Positions 18,085-27,583 of a stretch of 61,709 nucleotides of DNA are shown here, in pieces (positions within the stretch are counted from its first letter, which is position 1; each line of letters opens with the position of its first letter). Position numbers and translations under genes: made by a program. Under the pieces are notes generated by a model that was given only the letters and a program-made list of their open reading frames with translations, ran no database searches and had not been told where the DNA came from. Source of the DNA: Spirochaetaceae bacterium bin103 (GTDB taxonomy: Bacteria; Spirochaetota; Spirochaetia; SZUA-6; Bin103); the NCBI GenBank assembly GCA_002238925.1, contig MPNH01000030.1:1-61709 (forward strand), in the 5' to 3' direction.

Positions 18085-19664
18085 ATGCGAACGTCGAGCG
18101 CTAAGAACGTGCGGCCGCTGATACTGGTGACCGGGGCAAGCGGCTACGTCGGCGGCCGCCTGGTGGCGGCGCTGGAGGAGCGCGGGGCGCGGGTACGCTG
18201 CCTGGCGCGCCGTCCGGAATTGCTGGCGGGCCGCTTCGCGGCCGCGACCGAGGTGATGGCCGGCGACCTGCTGGAACCGGCCTCGCTGCCGCGGCCGCTC
18301 GCCGGGGTGGCCACCGCGTACTACCTGGTGCACTCGCTCGGCTCGCGCGGCGCGCCCGGCCAGTGGGAACACGAAGAGGAGCGAACGGCGGCGGCGTTCG
18401 CGGCGGGCGGCCCCCCGGGCGGCGGGGGCCCCCCCCCCTCACGGCCGCCGGCGCGGCCGGCGTGGCCCGCATCGTCTACCTCGGCGGGCTGGCGAACCGC
18501 GATCACGCCGGGGCCGAGGCCGGGGCTGGCGGCGGCTCCGCCCACATGCGCAGCCGGCAGCGCGTGGGGGAGGTGCTGCGCGCGTCCGGCATCCCGACCG
18601 TGGAATTTCGCGCCTCCATCGTGATCGGCGCCGGCAGCCTGTCGTTCGAGATGATCCGCACGCTCGTACAGCGGCTGCCGGTGATGGTGATGCCGCGCTG
18701 GGTGTCGGTGCCGGCACAGCCAATCGCCATCGCCGACGTGCTCGACTACCTGGTCGCCGGCGGCGAGATGCCGCTGACCGGATCGCGCGTGTTCGAGATC
18801 GGCGGCGCCGCGGTCACCACCTACCGCGGCCTGATGGAGGAATACGCCCGCCAGTGCGGCCTGCGCCGCCTGCTGCTGCCGGTACCGCTGCTGACGCCGT
18901 ACCTGTCCAGTCTGTGGCTGGGCCTGGTCACGCCGCTGTTCGCCCGGGTCGGACGCAAGCTGATCGAGAGCATCACGATGCCGAGCGTGGTCACGGACCC
19001 GGCGGCGGCCACGGCATTCGAGGTCCGCCCGCGCGACTACCGTGCGGCGATCCGGCAGGCCCTGGCGGACGAGGATGCGCGCTTCGTGGCGACCCGCTGG
19101 GCAGATGCGGCATCGGCCCTTACTCGCAGGCGGCGGCTGTGGGGCGGGGTACGCTTCGGCACCCGCCTGGTCGATTCGCGCGCGGTGACCGTGGCCGTTA
19201 CCGCGGAGCGGGCGTTCGGTCCCATCGAGCGCATCGGCGGCCGGGCCGGCTGGTACTACGGCAACTGGCTGTGGCGGCTGCGCGGCGCCGTGGACCGGCT
19301 GCTCGGTGGCCCCGGCATGAAGCGCGGGCGCCGCGACGACCGCGAGCTGCGTCCCGGCGACGTGCTCGACTGCTGGCGCGTGGTGGCATACGAGCCGCCG
19401 CACCGCCTCACCCTGGAAGCGGAAATGCGCCTGCCGGGCCGCGCCTGGCTGCAGTTCGAGGTGGTGCCGCGCGGCGAGGGTGCCGAGATCCGCCAAACGG
19501 CGCTGTACGACCCGGTCGGCATCAGCGGCCGCGCCTACTGGTACCTCCTCTACCCGGCGCACGAGGCGATTTTCCGCGGCATGCTGCTGCGTATCGCACA
19601 GTTCGCCGAGAGTGCAACGCCGCCGGCCAGCACCTCAGGCCACCCGCTGCCGCGCGCACCGTAG
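18085..19664 (+). CDS. NAD(P)-binding SDR with C-terminal DUF2867, frameshifted
   Basis: Two frames join into about 526 residues if one base is restored at about 18415-18437, in a run of Gs and Cs. The first 120 residues hold the Rossmann motif LVTGASGYVGGRLV and a YYLVHSLGS segment; the second frame continues with VARIVYLGGL, then VEFRASIVIGAGSLSFE, and ends in a DUF2867/polyketide-cyclase-like domain (about residues 360-500, AYWYLLYPAHEAIFRGML). This architecture is common in atypical sugar-nucleotide-epimerase-like SDRs. A strong AGGAG lies four bases before the ATG. The frameshift is probably a homopolymer error. Confidence 0.75.
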
Positions 19665-19737
19665 CCGTAGCGCCCTGCCGCCGAGGTGGACCTGCGCCCG
19701 TGCACGCGCCTACACTGGCCGCGGAGTCTCGAGACAG

Positions 19738-21393
19738 ATGAGCAAACCGCTTTGTATTGGCATTGATTTCGGCACCGACTCGGTGCGCGTGGTGGCGATC
19801 CGCGCCGACACCGGAGCCCAGGAAGCGCGCGCCGTGGAGGCGTATCCGCGCTGGAGCGAAGGCCGTTACTGCGACGCCGCGGCGAACCGGTTTCGCCAGC
19901 ACCCGCTCGACTACCTGGAGAGCCTGGAGCGCGCCTGCCGGGCGGTGTCAGCCGAACTGAGCGCGGCGCAGCGCGAGGCGATTATCGCCGTCGGCGTCGA
20001 TGCCACCGCCTCCACGCTGGTCGCCGTGGACGAAGCGGGCACGCCGCTGTCCCTCGGCGCGCGGTTCGCCGACAACCCCAACGCCATGTTCGTGCTGTGG
20101 AAGGACCACACCGCGCTGCGCGAGGCCGACGAGATCAACGCCCTGGCGCGCACCTGGGGCGGCACCGACTTCACCTGCTACTCCGGCGGCGTCTACTCGT
20201 CGGAGTGGTTCTGGGCCAAGGCGCTGCACGTGCTGCGCACCGACTCCGAGGTGGCGGCGGCGGCCTGCTCATGGACCGAGCACTGCGACTGGATCCCCGG
20301 CCTGCTCACCGGCGCCACCGCGCCCGGCCACCTGCGCCGCGGGCGCGCCGCGGCCGGCCACAAGGCGATGTGGCACGCGTCCTGGGGAGGCCTGCCAGGA
20401 GCCGACTTCCTGGCCCGGCTCGACCCGCGGCTCGCGGACCTGCGCGGCCGCCTCTATGACCACTCCTTCACCTCCGACCAGAGCGCCGGCGCACTCACCA
20501 CCGAGTGGGCACAGCGGCTCGGGCTGCCCGCCGGCATCACCGTCGCCGTGGGGGGCTGCGATGCGCACTTCGGAGCCGTGGGCGGCGGCGTGCGCCCCGG
20601 CACCGTGGCCAAGATCCTCGGCACCTCCACCTGCGACATGATCGTTGCCGACCCCGGCGCCATCGGCGACCGCACCATCGCCGGCATCTGCGGCCAGGTG
20701 GACGGCTCCATCGTGCCCGGCCTGATGGGGCTGGAGGCGGGCCAGTCGGCGTACGGCGACGTGTACGCCTGGTTCCGCGACCTGCTGAGCTGGCCGTTGC
20801 GTTCGCTGCCCGCGGATCAGCGCAACGCCATCTCCGAGCGGCTGCTCGACGACCTCTCCGACGCCGCCGCCGCGCAGCTGGTCGACCCAACCGGCATCCT
20901 GAGCCTGGACTGGTTCAACGGGCGGCGCACCCCGAACGCCGATGCCGGCCTGAAGGCGGCGATTACCGGCCTCACCCTCGGCGCCGACGCCCCGGCGGTG
21001 TACCGCTCCCTGGTCGAAGCCACCGCCTACGGCAGCCGCGCCATCAACGAACACCTGGTCGCCGCCGGCATCCCGGTGGACGAGATCGTCGCCCTCGGCG
21101 GCATCTCGCAGCGCTCCGATTTCGCGGTGCAGGTGGCCGCCGACGTGCTCGGCATGCCGATCAAGGTATCGGCCACCGACGAAGGGCCCGCCCTCGGCGC
21201 CGCGATGTGCGCCGCCACCGCCGCCGGCCACTACCCGTCAGTACAGGAGGCGCAGGCCGCCATGGCGCCCGGCTTCAAGACCACCCACGAACCGGACCCC
21301 GGCCGCGCAGCGCAGTACAGCGAAGGCTACCAGCGCTACCGCGCCCTCGCCGAAACGGTCGAATCCGCCCCCCGGCACCCCACCTCACGGTAG
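19738..21393 (+). CDS. araB: Ribulokinase (FGGY family)
   Basis: A 551-residue carbohydrate kinase. It starts CIGIDFGTDSVRVVAI, the FGGY phosphate-1 motif, and has LWKDHT, SSEWFWAK and GTSTCDMI, then the C-terminal signature region EATAYGSRAINEHLVAAGIPVDEIVALGGIS. These features, including the TSTC element, match L-ribulokinase rather than xylulokinase or glycerol kinase. It phosphorylates ribulose to ribulose 5-phosphate. No AraA or AraD is adjacent; the class II aldolase-like gene at 25762 could be a functional partner, but this is inference. Confidence 0.85.
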   Translation: MSKPLCIGIDFGTDSVRVVAIRADTGAQEARAVEAYPRWSEGRYCDAAANRFRQHPLDYLESLERACRAVSAELSAAQREAIIAVGVDATASTLVAVDEAGTPLSLGARFADNPNAMFVLWKDHTALREADEINALARTWGGTDFTCYSGGVYSSEWFWAKALHVLRTDSEVAAAACSWTEHCDWIPGLLTGATAPGHLRRGRAAAGHKAMWHASWGGLPGADFLARLDPRLADLRGRLYDHSFTSDQSAGALTTEWAQRLGLPAGITVAVGGCDAHFGAVGGGVRPGTVAKILGTSTCDMIVADPGAIGDRTIAGICGQVDGSIVPGLMGLEAGQSAYGDVYAWFRDLLSWPLRSLPADQRNAISERLLDDLSDAAAAQLVDPTGILSLDWFNGRRTPNADAGLKAAITGLTLGADAPAVYRSLVEATAYGSRAINEHLVAAGIPVDEIVALGGISQRSDFAVQVAADVLGMPIKVSATDEGPALGAAMCAATAAGHYPSVQEAQAAMAPGFKTTHEPDPGRAAQYSEGYQRYRALAETVESAPRHPTSR

Positions 21394-21422
21394 CCCATCG
21401 GGCGTCCAGCGGAATCAAACTC

Positions 21423-21458
21423 TTGCTCCACAAGAGCTGAAGTAGCTACTATAGCTCT
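21423..21458 (+). promoter_or_regulatory. Promoter and palindromic operator of the Phd/PIN module
   Basis: TTGCTC (21423-21428) and TACTAT (21447-21452) are 18 bases apart and end just before the antitoxin start at 21460. A 26-bp inverted repeat, 21433-21458, with outer arms AGAGCT/AGCTCT and 11 of 13 pairs matched, spans the -10 box. This is where a Phd-type antitoxin would bind to repress its own operon. Confidence 0.5.
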
Positions 21459-21459
21459 C

Positions 21460-21711
21460 ATGAAGACGATCACCGCAAGAGAGGCCAAGAACCGCTTTGG
21501 CCAGCTGCTCGATGCCGCGCAGCGGACTCCCGTCAGCGTGACCAAGAACGGCCGTGCCGTTACGGTGATGCTGTCGACCGAGCTGTACGACCAGCTCCGC
21601 GGCTCGGCATGGGAACGGCTCGCAACAACCATGGACGCCATGGCGGAGGAGGCATCTGCAAGCGGTCTGACCGACGCCAAGCTCGACGCCCTGCTTGCGG
21701 ATGAGAGCTGA
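21460..21711 (+). CDS. Phd/YefM-family antitoxin
   Basis: An 83-residue protein beginning MKTITAREAKNRFGQLLDAA and continuing PVSVTKNGRAVTVMLS, the canonical Phd/YefM DNA-binding N-terminal fold; the acidic C-terminal tail LTDAKLDALLADES would bind and neutralise the toxin. It overlaps the PIN gene by 17 bases. A perfect-arm palindrome immediately upstream supports autoregulation. Confidence 0.85.
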   Translation: MKTITAREAKNRFGQLLDAAQRTPVSVTKNGRAVTVMLSTELYDQLRGSAWERLATTMDAMAEEASASGLTDAKLDALLADES

Positions 21712-22126
21712 GCGCGTAGTTGTCGACACCAACGTTTTGATAAGCGCAGCACTCCGGCCGGTAAGCACGACGCGGGCCGTCGTCGACGCCATCCGCCAAG
21801 CTCGCGGCGTGCTTCTGTTCGCCAACGAAACCATTCAGGAACTCCACAGCCGTCTTTTGGGAACAAAGTTCGACCGTTACGTGAGTCGGACGACCAGGGC
21901 GCAGTTTCTGGTCCAGCTCCTGGGCGTGTCCGAGCGCGTCTCGATTACCGGAGCCAAGCTCGGCTGTACCGACCCGAAGGACGACAAGTTCCTGGAGACG
22001 GCGACGATCGGCGGGGCCGACTGCCTGACTTCGGGCGACCGCCACCTGCTGGACATGACCCCGTTCGACGGTGTGCCGGTGCTGACTCCGGCGGCGTTCC
22101 TGAACTGGTTTGCTGCTCCGAGCTGA
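21695..22126 (+). CDS. PIN-domain RNase toxin (COG1569 type)
   Basis: A 143-residue protein; the start may be 21695 or 21701. VVVDTNVLISAAL gives the first catalytic aspartate of the PIN fold; ETIQEL supplies a mid-domain Glu, and LGCTDPKDDKFLETATIGGADCLTSGDRHLL carries the remaining acidic residues. The toxin is predicted to cleave RNA and to be held inactive by the adjacent Phd-like antitoxin. Full length and apparently intact, unlike the two other toxin genes nearby. Confidence 0.85.
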   Translation: MRMRAERVVVDTNVLISAALRPVSTTRAVVDAIRQARGVLLFANETIQELHSRLLGTKFDRYVSRTTRAQFLVQLLGVSERVSITGAKLGCTDPKDDKFLETATIGGADCLTSGDRHLLDMTPFDGVPVLTPAAFLNWFAAPS

Positions 22127-22879
22127 CTACAGGTTCCAGGCGGCGGCGATTTCCTTTACGCAATCGGTCAGCGCCGGCCCCGGGTTGTTGACGTCGCCCT
22201 CGTACTCGATGATCGGCACGCCGTTGAAGCCTGCCTCGCCAAGCGCGGTGACCAGGGCGGGCAGGTCGAGGATGCCGGTGCCGATTACCACGTCCACCGG
22301 TTCGCGGTCGCGGGTGTAGACGAAGTCCTTGAGGTGCACGCCCATCAGCCGGTCGCCGAAGCGCTGCACCATCTTGACCGGATCCTCGCGCGAGTCGATT
22401 GCCCAAGCGGTATCGAGCATCAGCCCGATGCGCGGGCCGGTGCGCCGGAACACCTCCTCCAGCGTCTGCACGTTGCCGAGCCAGTGCCTGCCGCCGTGGT
22501 TGTGCAGCGCCACGTTCACGTCGTACTGCTCGGCCAGGCGCTCGGCGGCGGCAAACGTGTCCCACGACGCCGGCGGGGTGACATCGGCGCTGATCACCGA
22601 CAGGCCGGCCTTGCGGGCGAACTCGAAGTAGCACTCTGCGTCCGCGGCGTCGCCGGTAATCGAGTTGACCCCGCAACTGACCAGCCGCACGCCAGCGGAG
22701 CGGTAGGCAGCGATGGCCGCATCCTGCGCGGCCTCGTCGGTGAAGTCGACATGAACCCGGCACGGCTCAACCGCCGCGACGCCGATCTCCCTGGCCTTGG
22801 CGGCCACTTCCTGGTTGCTGGCAAAGCCGCGAAAGCAATAGCTCTGCACTGCGATCCTGTCTGTCGTCGATGTTGTCAC
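22127..22879 (-). CDS. TIM-barrel sugar isomerase/epimerase (IolE-like)
   Basis: About 250 residues from a GTG at 22879; the frame is open further upstream, but that part is not family-like and overlaps a divergent toxin-antitoxin module. The barrel motifs are IAVQSYCFRGF, VALHNHGGRHW (metal-binding His), GLMLDTAW, MGVHLKDF and a final PIIEYEGD (metal Glu). This order fits AP-endonuclease-2 type isomerases, such as inosose dehydratase or D-psicose-type epimerases. No clear ribosome-binding site is seen at the GTG. Confidence 0.8.
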   Translation of the reverse strand: MTTSTTDRIAVQSYCFRGFASNQEVAAKAREIGVAAVEPCRVHVDFTDEAAQDAAIAAYRSAGVRLVSCGVNSITGDAADAECYFEFARKAGLSVISADVTPPASWDTFAAAERLAEQYDVNVALHNHGGRHWLGNVQTLEEVFRRTGPRIGLMLDTAWAIDSREDPVKMVQRFGDRLMGVHLKDFVYTRDREPVDVVIGTGILDLPALVTALGEAGFNGVPIIEYEGDVNNPGPALTDCVKEIAAAWNL

Positions 22880-22934
22880 GCCACGGATGGTACCGTCCGT
22901 GGGCGCCCGCCCGCAAGCGGATACGGCCCACAAG

Positions 22935-22963
22935 TGGACTGCTGACCGCGGCCCGGCTATACT
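22935..22963 (+). promoter_or_regulatory. Predicted promoter of the ParE-type module
   Basis: TGGACT (22935-22940), a 17-base spacer and TATACT (22958-22963) form a reasonable sigma-70 promoter, followed by AGGAG at 22971-22975 and the GTG start at 22983. Confidence 0.45.
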
Positions 22964-22982
22964 CGTGGCCAGGAGCGAATCC

Positions 22983-23174
22983 GTGCAATCGACAACACTG
23001 AAATCGAAAATGGAGAGTTTGGTTCGCAGCCTACCCGAAAATGCAAGCATCGAGGATGCGATGGAACGGCTCTTTCTCCTGCACAAAATCGAAAAAGGCA
23101 TCGAACAAGCGGATGCCCGTCTTACCGTTTCACATGACGAGGCTCGACGCCGTTTACGTAAGTGGCTCGATTGA
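22983..23174 (+). CDS. Antitoxin of a ParE/RelE-type module
   Basis: A 63-residue protein from a GTG at 22983, which has AGGAG seven bases upstream; the longer frame from 22887 lacks such a signal. LPENASIEDAMERLFLLHKIEKGI and the tail SHDEARRRLRKWLD match the small antitoxins that accompany ParE-like toxins (PDASIDDAIERL-type core, EEVRRRMEKW-type tail). The gene overlaps the toxin start by 13 bases and appears intact although the toxin is not. Confidence 0.75.
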   Translation: MQSTTLKSKMESLVRSLPENASIEDAMERLFLLHKIEKGIEQADARLTVSHDEARRRLRKWLD

Positions 23175-23424
23175 GATGGACGCCACAGGCTGTTGGAGAT
23201 GTAGAAGCAATTTGTTCCTACATTGAACGCGACTCCTTGCACTACGCCCGCATATTCGCGAGTCAGATCGTGGAAAAGGCATCGGTACTGGAATCGTTTC
23301 CCAAAGGGAAATCCTTTATGGCAACTATCGGATCGTTTACCGGCTCGAAAGTGACGACGTTCAAATCCTGACGGTCCATCACAGTGCTCGCCTGCTTCAG
23401 CTGCCGGAACAACCCGAAACCTGA
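23162..23424 (+). pseudogene. ParE-type toxin with internal deletion and frameshift
   Basis: From the GTG at 23162 the frame reads LRWTPQAVGDVEAICSYIER and on to VLESFPKG, the N-terminal half of a ParE toxin, then runs into unrelated residues. The true C-terminal half, ILYGNYRIVYRLESDDVQIL and then TVHHSARLL, continues in another frame to a stop at 23424. Compared with family members, about 15-17 residues carrying the conserved GR.VPE..... segment are missing at the junction near 23300. The toxin should therefore be inactive. The antitoxin upstream is kept. Confidence 0.75.
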
Positions 23425-23435
23425 TTGCGGCCCCT

Positions 23436-25705
23436 ATGGCAGCCGTTGAAGATCACGATCTGTTTCAGGCGCGGGGCGCTGCCGAGCAGGTGAGCAGCGC
23501 CCCGCTTGCGGCGCGCATGCGCCCGCGCACCCTGGACGAGTTTGTTGGCCAGGACCACATTGTCGGGCCGGGGCGGCTGCTGCGCCGCGCCATCCAGGCG
23601 GACCAGCTCTCGTCGCTGATCTTCTACGGGCCGCCCGGCACCGGCAAGACCACCCTGGCGCAGGTGATCGCCGGCACCACGCGCGCCCGCTTCACGGCGC
23701 TGAACGCGGTCCTCGCCGGGGTAAAGCAACTGCGCGAGGCGATTGCTGCCGCGGGCGAGGCGCGCGACCTGCACGGCCAGCGCACCATCCTGTTCATCGA
23801 CGAGGTGCACCGCTGGAACAAGGCGCAGCAGGACGCCCTGCTGCCGAGCGTCGAGAACGGCATCATCGTGCTGATCGGCGCCACCACCGAGAACCCCTAC
23901 TTCGAGGTGATCAAGCCGCTGGTGAGCCGCAGCCGCATCTTCCAGCTCCAGGGCCTCGGGCGCGAGGACTTGGCGCGCGTGGCGCGCATGGCCCTGGCGA
24001 ACGCCGAGCGCGGGCTGGGCAGCTACCGCAGCGAGGTGAGCGAGGAGGCGATGGAGCACCTGCTGAACGTGGCCAACGGCGACGCGCGCAGCCTGCTCAA
24101 CGCCCTGGAGCTGGGGGTGACCACCACGCCGGCCGGCGCCGACGGCGTAGTACGCGTCGACCGCGTGGTGGCGGAGGAGTCGATTCAGCGCCGCGCGGTG
24201 CTGTACGACAAGGAGGGCGACGCCCACTACGACACCATCAGCGCGTTCATCAAGAGCGTGCGCGGCTCCGATCCCGACGCCTCGCTGTATTGGATGGCGC
24301 GCATGGTGTACGCCGGCGAGGACCCGCGCTACCTGTTCCGCCGCATGCTGATCCTGGCGGCGGAGGATGTCGGCATGGCCGACCCGGCGGCGATCCAGGT
24401 GGTGAGCGCCTGCGCCGCCGCGTTCGACTATGTCGGCCTGCCGGAGGGGCGCTTCCACCTGGCCGAGGCGGCGCTGTACCTGGCCACCGCGCCGAAGAGC
24501 AACAGCACGCTGGGCTTCTTCGATGCCTTGCGCGCGGTGGAGGCGGAACGCGAGGCGGAGGTGCCGTCACCGCTGCGCGACGCCAGCCGCGATGCCGAGG
24601 GCTTCGGCCACGGCGCCGGCTACCAATACCCGCACGCCTTTACCGACCACTGGGTGGCGCAGCAATACCTGCCGGAAGAGATGCAGGGGCGGGTGTTCTA
24701 CCAGCCTGGCGACACCGGCCACGAACGCGCCATTCGGGACGAGGTGGCGCGCCGCCCGGGGGCCCACCCGGCAACGAACGCGACGTGGGGGGGGGGGGGC
24801 CGCGCCGCCGGGAGGCCAACCTGGCGGCCGCCTGGGAAGGCACCGACAACGGCGGCGGCGAGATCCTGACCAACGCCGGCACCGGGGTGCAGCGCGAACT
24901 GGACCGCTGGCTGGAGCGGGCGCTGTCGGACGCCGCCGGCCGGCTCGCCGGCGAGCGCGACCGCATCGTGGCGGCAGCCGGCCTGCAACGCCACAGCGTG
25001 GTGCTCGATTTGGGCCTGGGCAGCGGCCTGCTCACCTTCGAGTTGCTGCGCCGCTGCCCGGAGGGCGGCGTATGGGCCATCGCGCCACCGGAGGCCAAGG
25101 GGGTGCGCGCCCAGCTCGCGGCGCTTCCGGACGCCATGCAGCCGACCCTGGTGACGGCCCCGGCCAACGTCGATCCGGCGGTGCGGTTCGACGCCCTGAT
25201 GGGCCGCAACGTGTGGCGCGCGCCCGGTGGGGAAGCGCTGGTACGCGCCGCCGCCGACCTGCTGGCCGAGGGCGGGCGGCTGGTGCTGGCCGAGTCCCTG
25301 CCGGAACGCGCGCCGCGCCTGCACGAGGTGCTGGAGTTGGACGGTCTGGACGAGACGGACCGGGCCGCCGTCGCCGCCGCGGAAGAGGCGCACTACGGCG
25401 CCCGCCCGGAACTCACCGGCGCCGCGATCGAGGCCGCCCTGGCGCCATGCGTCACCGGCGCGGCCACCGAGGTCGTGGAACAGCCGGGCCGGCTGGCGGT
25501 AACCCGCACCCTCCTGGAGCGCTGGTTCCCGGCCGGCGCGACCGCTCCGGCCACCTCCTACGCGCACGTCCTGCAGCGCGCCGGCGTCTCCACCGCCGCC
25601 GTCGTGGCCCTGCGCCGCGGCCTCGAGCACCGCCTCGGCACCTCGCTCGACTGGCGCGTCGCCACCCTGTTCGTCACCGCCACCCGCCCGCCAGCGAAGC
25701 CATAG
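23436..25705 (+). CDS. rarA: RarA/MgsA AAA+ ATPase fused to a methyltransferase-like domain, frameshifted
   Basis: Residues 1-430 are the replication-associated recombination protein RarA: Walker A GPPGTGKTT (65-73), Walker B with ILFIDEVHRWNKAQQDALLPSVENG split over about 120-145, sensor GATTENP and the C-terminal MgsA domain (YWMARMVYAGEDPRYLFRRM; PKSNSTLGFFDAL). One base must be restored at about 24785-24798, a 13-base G run, to continue into the second half, which holds SAM-methyltransferase motif I VVLDLGLGSGLLTF and further alpha/beta segments. The corrected protein is about 756 residues, against about 440 for normal RarA. RarA acts at stalled replication forks; the role of the extra domain is unknown. 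A similar fusion in other spirochaetes would explain it as a lineage trait. Confidence 0.8.
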
Positions 25706-25761
25706 CCGGCATAGCCCGGTGGACACGCGCCGCGCACGCAGCTACCGTGGAAAGATCCGAA

Positions 25762-26484
25762 ATGGACTTCGCTGAGCAGAGGATTGCGCTGGCCTGCGCG
25801 TTCCGGTGGGCGGCCCGCTTTGACCTGCACGAGTCGGTCGCCAACCACTTCAGCCTGGCGGTGAACGATGCCGGGACGCGGTTCCTGATGAATCCGCGCG
25901 GGCGCCACTTCTCGCTGATGCGAGCCAGCGAGCTGCTGCTGCTCGACGCGCAGGACGACGCCACCATGCAGCGGCCCGATGCCCCCGACCCCACCGCGTG
26001 GGGGCTGCACGGGGCCATCCACCGGCGGGTGCCGCACGCGCGCTGCCTGCTGCACGTGCACTCGCGCTACGCCACCGTGCTGGCCTGTCTCGCCGACCCC
26101 ACGCTGCCGCCGATCGATCAAAACGCAATGCGGTTCTGGAACCGCGTGACCGTCGACGAGCAGTTCGAGGGCATGGGGCTGGACGACGAAGCCGAGCGGG
26201 TTGCCTCGACGATCGGCGACAACCCGATTCTGCTGCTGCGCAACCACGGCGTGATGGTTATCGGCGCGTCGGTTGCCCAAGCATTCGACGATCTGTATTA
26301 CTTCGAACGCTCCTGCGAGACCTACGTCACCGCCCTGCAGACCGGACGGGAACTCAGGATCGTCTCCGACGAGGTGGCCGCCGCGACCCGCCGGCAGTGG
26401 CTCGACTACCCCGACCTGAGCACCGATCACTTCCGCGAGCTGCAGGCGATCCTGGACCGCGAAGACCCCTCCTACCGCGCCTGA
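25762..26484 (+). CDS. Class II aldolase/adducin family protein
   Basis: A 240-residue protein from the ATG at 25762. The zinc-binding HVHSRYAT, the more distal LLLRNHGVMVIG and the early ESVANHFSLAV, NPRGRHFSLM are the expected active-site blocks of the fuculose/ribulose-phosphate aldolase fold. Members include L-ribulose-5-phosphate 4-epimerase, fuculose-phosphate aldolase and decarboxylases. With a ribulokinase 4 kb upstream, a pentose-phosphate role is attractive but unproven. Confidence 0.8.
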   Translation: MDFAEQRIALACAFRWAARFDLHESVANHFSLAVNDAGTRFLMNPRGRHFSLMRASELLLLDAQDDATMQRPDAPDPTAWGLHGAIHRRVPHARCLLHVHSRYATVLACLADPTLPPIDQNAMRFWNRVTVDEQFEGMGLDDEAERVASTIGDNPILLLRNHGVMVIGASVAQAFDDLYYFERSCETYVTALQTGRELRIVSDEVAAATRRQWLDYPDLSTDHFRELQAILDREDPSYRA

Positions 26485-26488
26485 CCGG

Positions 26489-27583
26489 TCACCGCGCCCG
26501 CGCGCACTCGTCGAACAAGGAGTCGTATTCGGCGGCAAGGCAAGTCCACGAGTAGCGCTGCATGGCCGCGGCCAAGCCCGGCGGCGGCGACACCGGCGGG
26601 TTCGCCAACAGCGCGATCAGCCTCCGCGCCAAGTCATCGCCGTCTTCGTACAGGCAGGCTTCGTGGTGGGGCGCCGGGATCACCTCGGGGTATGCGAGCC
26701 GGCTGGGGAGCAGCGGATGGCAGCCCGCCGCCGCCGCTTCCACTACCGAGATGCCGAAGTTCTCCTGGACCGCGGTCGACACCACCACCGCGCCGCGCCG
26801 CAGCCACGCCAGGTAGGCGTCCCGGCCCGGCAGGTAGCCGTACTGCACCACTCGCTCGCCCAGCCACTCGCGGGCGGCCATGAACTCCTTGGGCACGTAC
26901 TGGGCGTTCTCCCCGAGCAGCGCCACCCGGAACGCCACGCCCGCCCGCTGCACCTCGCGCAGCGCGGCGAAGAACGCCGCCGGCTGCTTGTCGAACTCCC
27001 AGCGATGGTTCCAGATCACCAGCGGCGGCCCCGCCCCGACTGACCGTACCTCCGCATCGGCGCCCGGTAACCGGCAGCCCGGGTACAGCACGCGCGCCTT
27101 GGCCGCCAGCGCGTCCGGGATCCACGCCGGCTCATACTCCGGCATGCGCCGCAACACTTCCGGCAGCGCGGCGAAGTAGGCGTCGCGATGGTAGCGCGAG
27201 TTGAACACCATCGCGTCCGCGGCCAGCGCCGAGGCGATGTCGGTAAAGGCGAACTGAAAATCCTTCTGCTCGCCCTCCGGCGTCGGATAGCTGAGCTGAT
27301 TCTCGTGCACGTAGAGGAGGATCGGCGGACAGTGCGCTCCCCACACCGCCTTCAGGTCGGCCACGTTCATCAGGTCGGTAGCCAACAGCAGGTCGAACTC
27401 CTGCGGCCGCGCCACCGCGCGCGCAAAGTGGAGCGCCGCGCCGCGCATCCGCCAGCGCCAGAACCGCGCCGGCAGGGTGTGCAGCGCGATCCGGTGGCGG
27501 GAATGCTGCACCAGGCCGTCCGCGAACTCGCGGTGCGAGCCGCCGTAGAACGACTCCAGAAACAGGACGTTCAAACCGCTCAC
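26489..27583 (-). CDS. tRNA-queuosine alpha-mannosyltransferase (QTMAN/GTDC1-like)
   Basis: A 364-residue GT4-like glycosyltransferase whose N-terminal half is the DUF3524 domain: LFLESFYGGSHREFADGL, LPARFWRWRMRGAA and LLLATDLMNVADLKA. The C-terminal half has a nucleotide-sugar binding region (PPLVIWNHRWEFDKQP; VVSTAVQENFGISVVEAAAAGC). Proteins of this group mannosylate queuosine at position 34 of tRNA-Asp. The start is a GTG directly after the stop of the upstream SDR gene, so the two are coupled. It implies that this organism makes or salvages queuosine. Confidence 0.85.
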   Translation of the reverse strand: MSGLNVLFLESFYGGSHREFADGLVQHSRHRIALHTLPARFWRWRMRGAALHFARAVARPQEFDLLLATDLMNVADLKAVWGAHCPPILLYVHENQLSYPTPEGEQKDFQFAFTDIASALAADAMVFNSRYHRDAYFAALPEVLRRMPEYEPAWIPDALAAKARVLYPGCRLPGADAEVRSVGAGPPLVIWNHRWEFDKQPAAFFAALREVQRAGVAFRVALLGENAQYVPKEFMAAREWLGERVVQYGYLPGRDAYLAWLRRGAVVVSTAVQENFGISVVEAAAAGCHPLLPSRLAYPEVIPAPHHEACLYEDGDDLARRLIALLANPPVSPPPGLAAAMQRYSWTCLAAEYDSLFDECARAR

